A program made the position numbers and the translations under genes. Below, piece by piece: positions 1 through 6,591 of a stretch of 10,140 bases of DNA. The stretch's first letter is position 1; each line of letters starts with the position of its first letter. Source of the stretch: Bacteroidota bacterium (GTDB lineage Bacteria; Bacteroidota; Ignavibacteria; UBA10030; UBA8401); assembly GCA_030824295.1 (NCBI GenBank), contig JAVBYA010000467.1:1-10140 (forward strand), in the 5' to 3' direction. Under the pieces are notes generated by a model that saw only the letters and a program-made list of their open reading frames with translations, did not search any database and was not told the DNA's origin.

Positions 1-982
<982 letters not shown>

Positions 983-987
983 TCCCG

Positions 988-1869
988 ATGGCCACTTTAC
1001 GTGAGATACGCCAGCGGATCAGCGGCGTAAAAAGTACACAGAAGATCACCAAAGCGATGAAGATGGTGGCGGCGGCGAAACTGCGCCGTGCCACCGATGC
1101 CATCATCGCTGCCCGTCCCTATGCCCGGAAGATGCAGGAACTGTTGTCGTATCTCTCCGGACAGGTCGATGTGACGAAGTATCCGCAGTTCGAAGCGCGC
1201 GAAGTGAAAGCGGTGGCGATCGTCATCGTCACGGCGGACCGCGGGCTCTGCGGTGCATTCAACAGCAACATCATCAAGGCCGCCGTGAACCACATCCGCA
1301 CGAACTATGCGGAGATGAATGCGGCCGGCAAGGTGAAGCTGATCTGCGTCGGCAAGAAAGGGTATGATTTCTTCAGCAAGCGCGAGTATGAAGTGATCGC
1401 GAAGCATGTCGGCATCTTCTCTCAAATGAACTTCACCACCGCCAAGACCATCGTGGCCGAGGTCGTGGACGGGTTCATCAAAGGGGAATACGACAAAGTG
1501 GAGGTCATCTCCAACGAATTCAAGAACGCCGTGCAGCAGAAATTGACCATCGGACAGTTCCTGCCGGTGGTGCAGCAGGCCAGTGATGCCAAGAATGTAT
1601 CGGCCGATTACATCTTCGAACCGGCGAGCGATGAGATCGTCTCCGCGCTCGTGCCGAAGCATCTCAACTTCCAGATCTGGCGCGTTCTGCTCGATTCCAA
1701 CGCGGCGGAACACGGTGCGCGGATGTCGGCGATGGAGAACGCTTCCACCAACGCACGCGACCTGATCAAAGTGCTGCAGTTGAATTACAACAAAGCGCGT
1801 CAGGCCTCCATTACGAAGGAGCTGCTGGAGATCGTTGCCGGCGCCGAGGCGCTGAAGAAGGCAAGCTGA
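988..1869 (+). CDS. atpG: F1 ATP synthase subunit gamma
   Basis: This 293-residue protein is the central rotor shaft of F1, coupling c-ring rotation to catalysis in the alpha-beta hexamer. Both terminal helices that form the shaft's coiled coil carry family signatures: the N-terminus reads MATLREIRQRISGVKSTQKITKAMKMVAAAKLRRA, split here as RQRISGVKSTQKITKAMKMV and AAAKLRRA, and the C-terminus has SAMENASTNARDLI followed by LNYNKARQASITKELLEIV. The middle contains the conserved VTADRGLCGAFNSNI segment. Length is normal. ATG at 988 is the only sensible start because the conserved N-terminus begins there. I see no strong Shine-Dalgarno in the 5-base gap after atpA, so translation is probably coupled to atpA. 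atpD and atpC, which follow atpG in many operons, are absent; ffh comes next. Confidence 0.97.
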   Translation: MATLREIRQRISGVKSTQKITKAMKMVAAAKLRRATDAIIAARPYARKMQELLSYLSGQVDVTKYPQFEAREVKAVAIVIVTADRGLCGAFNSNIIKAAVNHIRTNYAEMNAAGKVKLICVGKKGYDFFSKREYEVIAKHVGIFSQMNFTTAKTIVAEVVDGFIKGEYDKVEVISNEFKNAVQQKLTIGQFLPVVQQASDAKNVSADYIFEPASDEIVSALVPKHLNFQIWRVLLDSNAAEHGARMSAMENASTNARDLIKVLQLNYNKARQASITKELLEIVAGAEALKKAS

Positions 1870-1892
1870 TCCAGGAAGAGATCACGAGGAAT

Positions 1893-1923
1893 TGATTCAA
1901 TGGATCATTGAGTCGATGAATCA
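1893..1923. other. Dyad symmetry in the atpG-ffh gap
   Basis: TGATTCA at 1893-1899 and TGAATCA at 1917-1923 are perfect inverted copies. Between them CAATG (1898-1902) and CATTG (1906-1910) form a second, competing small hairpin around GAT. The gap (1870-1941) is 72 bases and more AT-rich than the genes. No T-tract follows at once, so this is not a typical intrinsic terminator. It may be a weak operator or a chance palindrome. I see no clear Shine-Dalgarno before ffh in this gap. Confidence 0.2.
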
Positions 1924-1941
1924 TTAACGATTGTTTCTATT

Positions 1942-3267
1942 ATGTTCGAATCACTGACTGAACGATTAGACGGAGCCCTGCGCAAACTGCGCGGACAGCA
2001 CCGCATCTCGGAGGAGAACACCGCCGAGGCGCTGGATGAGGTCCGCCGCGTATTGCTCGATGCCGATGTGAACTTCGGCGTCGTCACATCGTTCATCGAG
2101 AACGTTCGCAAGAAAGCGGTCGGCCAGGATGTGGTCACCAACGTCGCGCCGGGACAACTCATCATCAAGATTATTTATGATGAATTGGTGCAGCTGCTGG
2201 GAAGCGAGAAGGCGGAGATCACCATCTCGTCCGACATCCCGTCCGTTATCATGGTGGCGGGTCTGCAGGGTTCCGGTAAGACGACCTTCAGCGGGAAACT
2301 GGCGAACTACCTAAAGAGCAAAGGGAAGTTCCCGCTGCTCGTGGCAGCCGATACCTATCGTCCTGCCGCTATCGACCAGCTGATCATGCTCGGCGAACAG
2401 ATCGGCGTGCCGGTCTTCTCCAGCCGTACCATGACGGCGCTCGAGATCGCAAAGAAAGCCATTCCGCACGCTAAAGAACATGCACGCGATGTGGTCATCA
2501 TCGACACCGCCGGCCGTCTGGCCATCGATGAAGTGATGATGAAGGAAGTGGCGGACATCAAATCCGCCGTGAAGCCGCACGAGATCCTCTTCGTCGTCGA
2601 TTCGATGATCGGACAGGATGCCGTGAACACGGCGAAAGCGTTCCACGAGCGGCTGGACTACGACGGTATCGTCCTGACGAAGCTGGACGGCGATACCCGC
2701 GGCGGCGCCGCGCTCTCCATCCGCACCGTGGTCGGCAAACCGATCAAATTCGTCGGCGTCGGCGAGAAGATGGATGCGCTCGAGCAGTTCCATCCGGACC
2801 GTATGGCCTCGCGTATCCTCGGCATGGGCGACATCGTCTCGCTGGTGGAGAAGGCGCAGCAGACGTTCGACCAGAAGCAGGCCGAGAAGCTCCAGGACAA
2901 GCTCGTCAAAGCACAGTTCACGCTGCAGGATTTCTACGAGCAGCTGCAGCAGATCAAGAAGATGGGTCCGCTCTCCCAGGTGATGTCGATGATCCCCGGC
3001 GCGGCGAAGCTCGGCAACCTGAACGATGTGGACGACAAGGAATTGAAGTACGTGGAAGCGATCATCCTTTCTATGACGCACGAGGAACGGAACAATCCTG
3101 GCATCATCAACGGGTCGCGTCGGAAGCGCATCGCCAATGGCAGCGGAACATCGATCCAGGAAGTGAACAAGCTCCTCACGCAGTTCACCGAAATGCAGAA
3201 GATGATGCGGAACTTCTCGAAAGGGAAGAGTTTCGCGAAGATGATGGGACAGCGGTTCGGCCGCTGA
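1942..3267 (+). CDS. ffh: Signal recognition particle GTPase Ffh (SRP54)
   Basis: Ffh binds 4.5S/6S RNA and the signal sequences of nascent membrane and secreted proteins, then docks with FtsY at the membrane. The 441 residues show the expected order. The N domain is about residues 1-95. The G domain follows with P-loop GLQGSGKTT (107-115), the insertion-box segment VAADTYRPAAIDQL, DTAGR (188-192) and TKLDGDTRGG (246-255). The methionine-rich M domain runs from about 300 to the end and contains GSRRKRIANGSGTSIQEVN, the RNA-binding helix-turn-helix, and a Met-rich tail (MQKMMRNF, FAKMMG). Length is typical. The ATG start fits the N-domain motif FESLTERLDGALRKLRG, although no obvious Shine-Dalgarno precedes it. 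It stands 72 bases after atpG and 67 before rpsP, so it may have its own promoter or be read with either neighbour. Confidence 0.98.
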   Translation: MFESLTERLDGALRKLRGQHRISEENTAEALDEVRRVLLDADVNFGVVTSFIENVRKKAVGQDVVTNVAPGQLIIKIIYDELVQLLGSEKAEITISSDIPSVIMVAGLQGSGKTTFSGKLANYLKSKGKFPLLVAADTYRPAAIDQLIMLGEQIGVPVFSSRTMTALEIAKKAIPHAKEHARDVVIIDTAGRLAIDEVMMKEVADIKSAVKPHEILFVVDSMIGQDAVNTAKAFHERLDYDGIVLTKLDGDTRGGAALSIRTVVGKPIKFVGVGEKMDALEQFHPDRMASRILGMGDIVSLVEKAQQTFDQKQAEKLQDKLVKAQFTLQDFYEQLQQIKKMGPLSQVMSMIPGAAKLGNLNDVDDKELKYVEAIILSMTHEERNNPGIINGSRRKRIANGSGTSIQEVNKLLTQFTEMQKMMRNFSKGKSFAKMMGQRFGR

Positions 3268-3319
3268 TCCAGTACAGACAATGATAAACTACATACAATA
3301 CATCAATCAGCAGCAACAT

Positions 3320-3325
3320 AAGGAG
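3320..3325 (+). promoter_or_regulatory. Shine-Dalgarno that fixes the rpsP GTG start
   Basis: AAGGAG lies 9 bases before GTG at 3335. No in-frame ATG exists near the conserved N-terminus, so this site supports GTG as the true start. It sits in an AT-rich 67-base gap after ffh. Confidence 0.75.
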
Positions 3326-3334
3326 TAACAACTC

Positions 3335-3739
3335 GTGGCAGTAAAAATCAGATTACAGCGCGGCGGCAAGAAGAAGCAGCCGGTCTATCGTATCGTGGCA
3401 GCGGATTCCCGCTACAAACGCGACGGACGCTTCCTGGAGAAGCTCGGACAGTACAATCCCAGCACCGACCCCGTGACTATCGATGTGAAAGAAGGGCGTG
3501 TGATGTACTGGCTCGGCGTCGGCGCAACCCCGACCGATACAGTGAAGAACCTGCTCAGCCGGAAAGGCATCATGCTGAAATGGACCCTGAAGAAAAAAGG
3601 GAAGGACGAAGCAACGATCGCGGCGGAGTTCGAGAAATGGACCGCATCGCAGCCGTTGAAGCGCGAGAAGGAACTGGCCAAGAAAGCACGCCGCAAAGTA
3701 GCGAAGAAGAAAGCATCCGCTCCGGCAGCGCAGGCGTAA
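3335..3739 (+). CDS. rpsP: Small ribosomal subunit protein bS16 with basic C-terminal tail
   Basis: bS16 is an assembly protein that binds the 5' and central domains of 16S rRNA. The N-terminal core MAVKIRLQRGGKKKQPVYRI, the RDGRFLEKLGQYNP motif and the GVGATPTDTVKNLLSRKGI segment are diagnostic and end near residue 82. The protein is 134 residues, about 45 longer than the E. coli-type protein. The extra part is a charged, Lys/Ala-rich tail (KKARRKVAKKKASAPAAQA) that probably contacts rRNA or is disordered. Such tails are familiar in Bacteroidota-type bS16, which fits the taxonomic guess. GTG is the start, supported by AAGGAG 9 bases upstream. It heads the rpsP-khpA-rimM-trmD-rplS group. Confidence 0.97.
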   Translation: MAVKIRLQRGGKKKQPVYRIVAADSRYKRDGRFLEKLGQYNPSTDPVTIDVKEGRVMYWLGVGATPTDTVKNLLSRKGIMLKWTLKKKGKDEATIAAEFEKWTASQPLKREKELAKKARRKVAKKKASAPAAQA

Positions 3740-3790
3740 GCGTCCGCTGCTAAAGCGTACCGTCTTCCCTCATCAGCACAGGAGGCAGCA

Positions 3791-4021
3791 ATGCGCGAAT
3801 TCCTCGAATACGTTGCGAAGCAGCTGGTCGATAATCCCGGCGAGGTCTACATCACGGAAGAAGAGAAGGAAAACAAGATCATCTTCAAGATCAAGGTGGC
3901 ACAGGCCGATATCGGCAAGATCATCGGCAAGCAGGGCCGGACGGCACAGTCCATCCGCGTTCTGCTCAGTGCCGTAGCGGCGAAGACCGGGAAACGGGCG
4001 ATCCTCGAAGTTGAAGACTGA
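3791..4021 (+). CDS. khpA: KH-domain RNA-binding protein KhpA
   Basis: This 76-residue protein is a single small KH domain with the signature DIGKIIGKQGRTAQSIRVLL. The GXXG RNA-contact loop is GKQG at residues 46-49. KhpA proteins are cytoplasmic RNA chaperones, often partnered with KhpB/Jag, and influence cell division and small-RNA stability in Gram-positive bacteria. The role in this lineage is not established from sequence. AGGAGG at 3780-3785 lies 5 bases before the ATG, the best ribosome site in the window. Its place between rpsP and rimM is a conserved arrangement and supports a ribosome-linked job. Its last 11 bases overlap the start of rimM. Confidence 0.95.
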   Translation: MREFLEYVAKQLVDNPGEVYITEEEKENKIIFKIKVAQADIGKIIGKQGRTAQSIRVLLSAVAAKTGKRAILEVED

Positions 4022-4550
4022 CGGACAACGGCAGCCCCTGCGGGCGGTCGCGCAGATCCGGAAGATCTTCGGTGTGCGCGGCGAGATGAAGATCGAATCG
4101 TATGCGAGGAGCGCGGAGGAATTCGAGCAGCTCGACGGTCTCTTCATGGGAACGAATGAACAGGATGTCGTTCCCTGCACGATCGAATCGGTGAAGATGC
4201 GCGGCAGCGAGATCTACCTGAAACTGAAAGGGGTGGACGATAAGACGGCCGCCGACCCTCTCCGCGGACTCTATCTGATGGTGGAGGAATCGCGGAAGAA
4301 GAAACTGGCGGAGGATAAATTCTACATCGACGATCTTATCGGTTGTTCGGTGAAGGATGAACAGGGAAGACTCTACGGCACCATCACCGCGATCGAAGAG
4401 TATCCGGCACATCAGATCTATACGGTGCGGACGAAACGCGGTCCGGTGATGCTCCCGGCAGTGCGCGAGTTCATCCTGCGCATCGAGATGGAGAAACGGA
4501 CCGTCATCATCCGTCCGCCGGCCGGATTGTTCGACGGCGAAATGTTATAA
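4011..4550 (+). CDS. rimM: 16S rRNA processing protein RimM (TTG start)
   Basis: RimM binds uS19 and helps mature the 3' head domain of the 30S subunit. The 179 residues hold the N-terminal RimM beta-barrel with IRKIFGVRGEMKIESY (about residues 16-31) and a C-terminal PRC-barrel (about 104-175) with FYIDDLIGCSV, a glycine turn, and the closing IRPPAGLFDGEML typical of the family. The start is TTG at 4011, inside khpA. The first in-frame ATG (4086) falls within the conserved GVRGEMK motif and is too late. No strong Shine-Dalgarno is visible, so coupling to khpA termination is likely. A CTG at about 4038 is a weaker alternative start. A 64-base gap follows before trmD. Confidence 0.95.
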   Translation: MKTDGQRQPLRAVAQIRKIFGVRGEMKIESYARSAEEFEQLDGLFMGTNEQDVVPCTIESVKMRGSEIYLKLKGVDDKTAADPLRGLYLMVEESRKKKLAEDKFYIDDLIGCSVKDEQGRLYGTITAIEEYPAHQIYTVRTKRGPVMLPAVREFILRIEMEKRTVIIRPPAGLFDGEML

Positions 4551-4614
4551 CGCTCCTTCCGAAAGAGGATGGAGTACACGGAGAAGGAAGCGGCAGCGGG
4601 TTCCGCAGGACGAT

Positions 4615-5289
4615 ATGATCAGATTCGACATCATCTCCGCAGTACCGCAGCTGCTCAAGAGCCCGCTCAGCGAGAGCATCCTGAAACGGGCACAGGAGAG
4701 CGGATTGGCGGAGATCGCAGTGCACGACCTTCGGTCCTACGCACACGATAAACACCGCATCATCGATCAGCCGCCGTACGGCGGAGGCTCCGGGATGATC
4801 CTGAAACCGGAACCGATCTTCGAGTGCATCGAAGGATTGAAAGCGCAGCGGACCTACGACGAGGTCATCTATGTGTCGGCGGACGGAGAGCGGTTCACGC
4901 AGAAGATGGCGAACGACCTCTCCCTGAATTCGAACATGATCATCCTCTGCGGACATTACAAGGGGATCGATCAACGGGTGCGGGACACGCTCATCACCAG
5001 AGAGATCTCCATCGGGGATTATGTGCTGACGGGAGGCGAACTGGCGGCGATGGTGATCGCGGATGCGGTCATCCGGCTGGTGCCGGGAGCCATCGGGGAC
5101 GGAGAATCGGCGTTGTCCGATTCGTTCCAGGACGGACTGCTCGACGCGCCGAGTTACACCAGGCCGCCGGAATTCCGGGGAATGAAAGTGCCGGAGGTGC
5201 TGCTGGGCGGGAATCATAAGGATGTAGCGCAGTGGAGGGAAGAACAGCGCAGACGGAAGACACAGGAGCGGCGCAGCGATCTTCTCTGA
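4615..5289 (+). CDS. trmD: tRNA (guanine37-N1)-methyltransferase TrmD
   Basis: TrmD uses S-adenosylmethionine to make m1G37 next to the anticodon, which prevents +1 frameshifting. The 224-residue protein is a SPOUT enzyme with a trefoil knot. Visible motifs are QPPYGGGSGM (52-61), LCGHYKGID (111-119), ISIGDYVLTGGELAAM (131-146) and DSFQDGLLDAPSYTRPPEF. R154 and D169, the residues important for catalysis in the studied enzymes, are present at exactly those numbers. Position 116 is Lys where E. coli-type enzymes have Glu; I think this is a lineage variant. The C-terminus ends soon after GNHKDVAQWREEQ and is shorter than the E. coli protein. The ATG is preceded by AGGA at 4607-4610, rather close at 4 bases. 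Confidence 0.97.
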   Translation: MIRFDIISAVPQLLKSPLSESILKRAQESGLAEIAVHDLRSYAHDKHRIIDQPPYGGGSGMILKPEPIFECIEGLKAQRTYDEVIYVSADGERFTQKMANDLSLNSNMIILCGHYKGIDQRVRDTLITREISIGDYVLTGGELAAMVIADAVIRLVPGAIGDGESALSDSFQDGLLDAPSYTRPPEFRGMKVPEVLLGGNHKDVAQWREEQRRRKTQERRSDLL

Positions 5290-5350
5290 CGGACCGCAGG
5301 GACAACAGACATTGGAAATGAAAGAATAAAAGAAACAAACATCAATCATC

Positions 5351-5365
5351 GTCCCCCAACGGGAC
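5351..5365 (+). other. Small hairpin in the rplS leader
   Basis: GTCCC (5351-5355) and GGGAC (5361-5365) are perfect complements with a 5-base loop. They sit in the 93-base A-rich gap between trmD and rplS, 8 bases before the purine-rich ribosome site GAGGGAG (5374-5380). It could modulate rplS translation, since ribosomal-protein leaders often do so, but a 5-bp stem may be chance. It does not match any leader family that I can name. Confidence 0.25.
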
Positions 5366-5382
5366 AAATCAACGAGGGAGTT

Positions 5383-5730
5383 ATGGACAAGATCAAATTA
5401 GTGGAAGCAGCGTTCGTGAAATCCGATATCCCGGATTTCAAGGTCGGTGACCAGCTGAACGTGCATGTGCGCGTGGTGGAAGGCGACAAAGAGCGTATCC
5501 AGCAGTACCAGGGGGTCGTCATCGGCCGCCGCGGCGAAGGCATGGGCGCAACGTTCACCGTGCGCAAGATCTCGGACGGTGTCGGCGTGGAACGTATCTT
5601 CCCGCTGCACTCACCCCGCATCGCAAAGATCGAACGGGTGAAAGAAGGACATGCACGCCGTGCGAAGCTGTACTACCTGCGCGGAATGGCTGCAAAACAG
5701 ATCCGTCAGAAGACCGGCGCGAACCAGTGA
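5383..5730 (+). CDS. rplS: Large ribosomal subunit protein bL19
   Basis: bL19 lies at the 30S-50S interface of the ribosome. The 115-residue length is standard. Core motifs are VRVVEGDKERIQQYQGVVIG, RRGEGMGATFTVRKISDGVG and VERIFPLHSPRIAKIE, followed by the basic RRAKLYYLRG end. The ATG has GAGGGAG at 5374-5380 just upstream. It closes the conserved rpsP-rimM-trmD-rplS group. A 93-base A-rich leader with a small hairpin separates it from trmD, so it may be partly independently controlled. Its TGA stop overlaps the GTG of the next gene (GTGA at 5727-5730), and two hairpins lie within 125 bases after the stop. Confidence 0.98.
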   Translation: MDKIKLVEAAFVKSDIPDFKVGDQLNVHVRVVEGDKERIQQYQGVVIGRRGEGMGATFTVRKISDGVGVERIFPLHSPRIAKIERVKEGHARRAKLYYLRGMAAKQIRQKTGANQ

Positions 5731-6545
5731 GTTCGCCCCTCCACACCGGCCCCGCTGCGGGCCGGCGGATCGGTGCACTCCGCGATCTGTACACGCGGCC
5801 GTTGTATCACACACTTCACAGTTCCTCCGATACCCCGGAGGAACTTTTGTTTGATACACCCTCCGCACATTTCGATGCGCTCATGAGCAATGAGCGCGCC
5901 GCCGTGTTCGTTCCCCCGGTCGATTTCGCGCAGAACAGCTCCGGCATGGTGCTCATGCCGGGCGTCGGCGTTTCGTCCGCCGGTTACAGCAATGTTGCCC
6001 GGCTCTACCTGCGCCGCAATCTGCCGGTCATCCGTTCCATCGCGATCGGTCCTGTTTCTACCACGGACGTGGTGCTCACCCGCATCGTACTCGGCGAGAA
6101 GTACGATGCCGAGCAGCCGAAGGTCGTTCCGGTGGCCGGCACGGTGGATGAGATGCTGGCGAAAGCGGACTGTGCCTTGGTCTCCGGCGATGCGCTGCTG
6201 ACGCTCGAGTCCGATCATCCGTTCATCGACATTGTGGACGAGTGGTCCGATATCACCGAGATGCCGTTCGTGCATACCATCGGCGTCACCCGCACCGATC
6301 TCTACACAGCGGAGACCGCAGCGAAACTCCAGGCCTCGATGACCGCAGGACGGGATGGACTTGAATCCGTTGCGAATGCCCTGGCAGCCGAAACATCACT
6401 CTCTGCAGATCTGCTGCAAAACTACCTCTCCCATTTTGCGTACGGGTTCGACGAACTCTCCAAAGCCTCACTGGAGGAGTTCTTCCGCATGGCATTCTAT
6501 TACGGCATGCTGGCCGATGTTCCCGAGATCAATATTGGGCAGTAG
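5727..6545 (+). CDS. Divergent MqnA/MqnD-family protein (futalosine-pathway fold), function unknown
   Basis: The 272 residues resemble the menaquinone-biosynthesis MqnA/MqnD family, which has a periplasmic-binding-protein-like two-lobe fold and acts in the cytoplasm. The parallels run end to end: RRIGALRDLYTRPLYHTL (13-30), AVFVPPVDFAQN (59-70), VIRSIAIGPVSTTDVVLTRI (101-120), the CALVSGDALL block (149-158), DEWSDITEMPFVHTIGVTR (171-189) and a helical C-terminus with LLQNYLSHFAYGFDE. However, the YLN..P motif and the Ser-Ser segment after strand 3 that I associate with MqnA are replaced (LYTRP; VPPVD), and I see no clear MqnD active-site motif. I therefore do not assign chorismate dehydratase activity. 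No signal peptide is visible, so a secreted binding protein is unlikely. The GTG start overlaps the rplS stop by 4 bases, implying coupling; the family N-terminus begins just after it. Confidence 0.75.
   Translation: MSSPLHTGPAAGRRIGALRDLYTRPLYHTLHSSSDTPEELLFDTPSAHFDALMSNERAAVFVPPVDFAQNSSGMVLMPGVGVSSAGYSNVARLYLRRNLPVIRSIAIGPVSTTDVVLTRIVLGEKYDAEQPKVVPVAGTVDEMLAKADCALVSGDALLTLESDHPFIDIVDEWSDITEMPFVHTIGVTRTDLYTAETAAKLQASMTAGRDGLESVANALAAETSLSADLLQNYLSHFAYGFDELSKASLEEFFRMAFYYGMLADVPEINIGQ
5746..5765 (+). other. GC-rich hairpin just after rplS
   Basis: CCGGCCC (5746-5752) and GGGCCGG (5759-5765) form a perfect 7-bp stem with a 6-base loop, 16 bases after the rplS stop. No T-tract follows, so it is not an intrinsic terminator alone. 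It could protect the 3' end of the rplS message or pause transcription. It lies in codons 7-13 of the MqnA-like gene, a segment upstream of the conserved RIG. Confidence 0.4.
5820..5852 (+). terminator. Terminator-shaped hairpin inside the MqnA-like gene
   Basis: AGTTCCTCCG (5820-5829) and CGGAGGAACT (5836-5845) form a perfect 10-bp stem with a 6-base loop, followed by TTTTGTTT (the last T of the stem through 5852). This has the form of a rho-independent terminator for the rplS operon. It lies at codons 32-42 of the MqnA-like frame, in a region that aligns with the family, so it either acts as an attenuator or is a coincidence. The 3' arm contains GGAGG (5837-5841), 5 bases before an in-frame TTG (5847), so the stem could also hide a ribosome site. 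Confidence 0.5.
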
Positions 6546-6564
6546 GAATCCTTACCTTGAAACT

Positions 6565-6579
6565 CACTGTTTTTCAGTG
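6565..6579. promoter_or_regulatory. Palindrome upstream of recN, possible operator
   Basis: CACTG-TTTTT-CAGTG is a perfect 5-bp dyad with a 5-base spacer, 12 bases before the recN ATG. recN is SOS-controlled in many bacteria, so an operator here is plausible. The sequence does not match the E. coli LexA box (CTGT-N8-ACAG) or the B. subtilis type. As RNA it would be only a weak hairpin, and the Ts are in the loop, so it is not a terminator. Confidence 0.3.
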
Positions 6580-6591
6580 TAATTTGGACCA

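Noticed and set aside
997..1713. Long - strand open frame across atpG (238 codons)
   Set aside because: It is antisense to a gene with full family motifs. Its sequence is His/Asp-rich without any recognisable domain, as expected of a codon-usage shadow in GC-rich DNA.
3268..3334. Promoter with TACAAT (3294-3299) before rpsP
   Set aside because: It resembles a -10 box, but no -35 match lies at suitable spacing and the lineage's promoter consensus is uncertain. AT-rich gaps produce such matches by chance.
4553..4574. Imperfect hairpin CTCCTTCC/GGATGGAG after rimM
   Set aside because: Seven of eight pairs with a 6-base loop, but no T-tract follows and trmD begins soon after, so termination is unlikely. 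Not enough to call a regulatory element.
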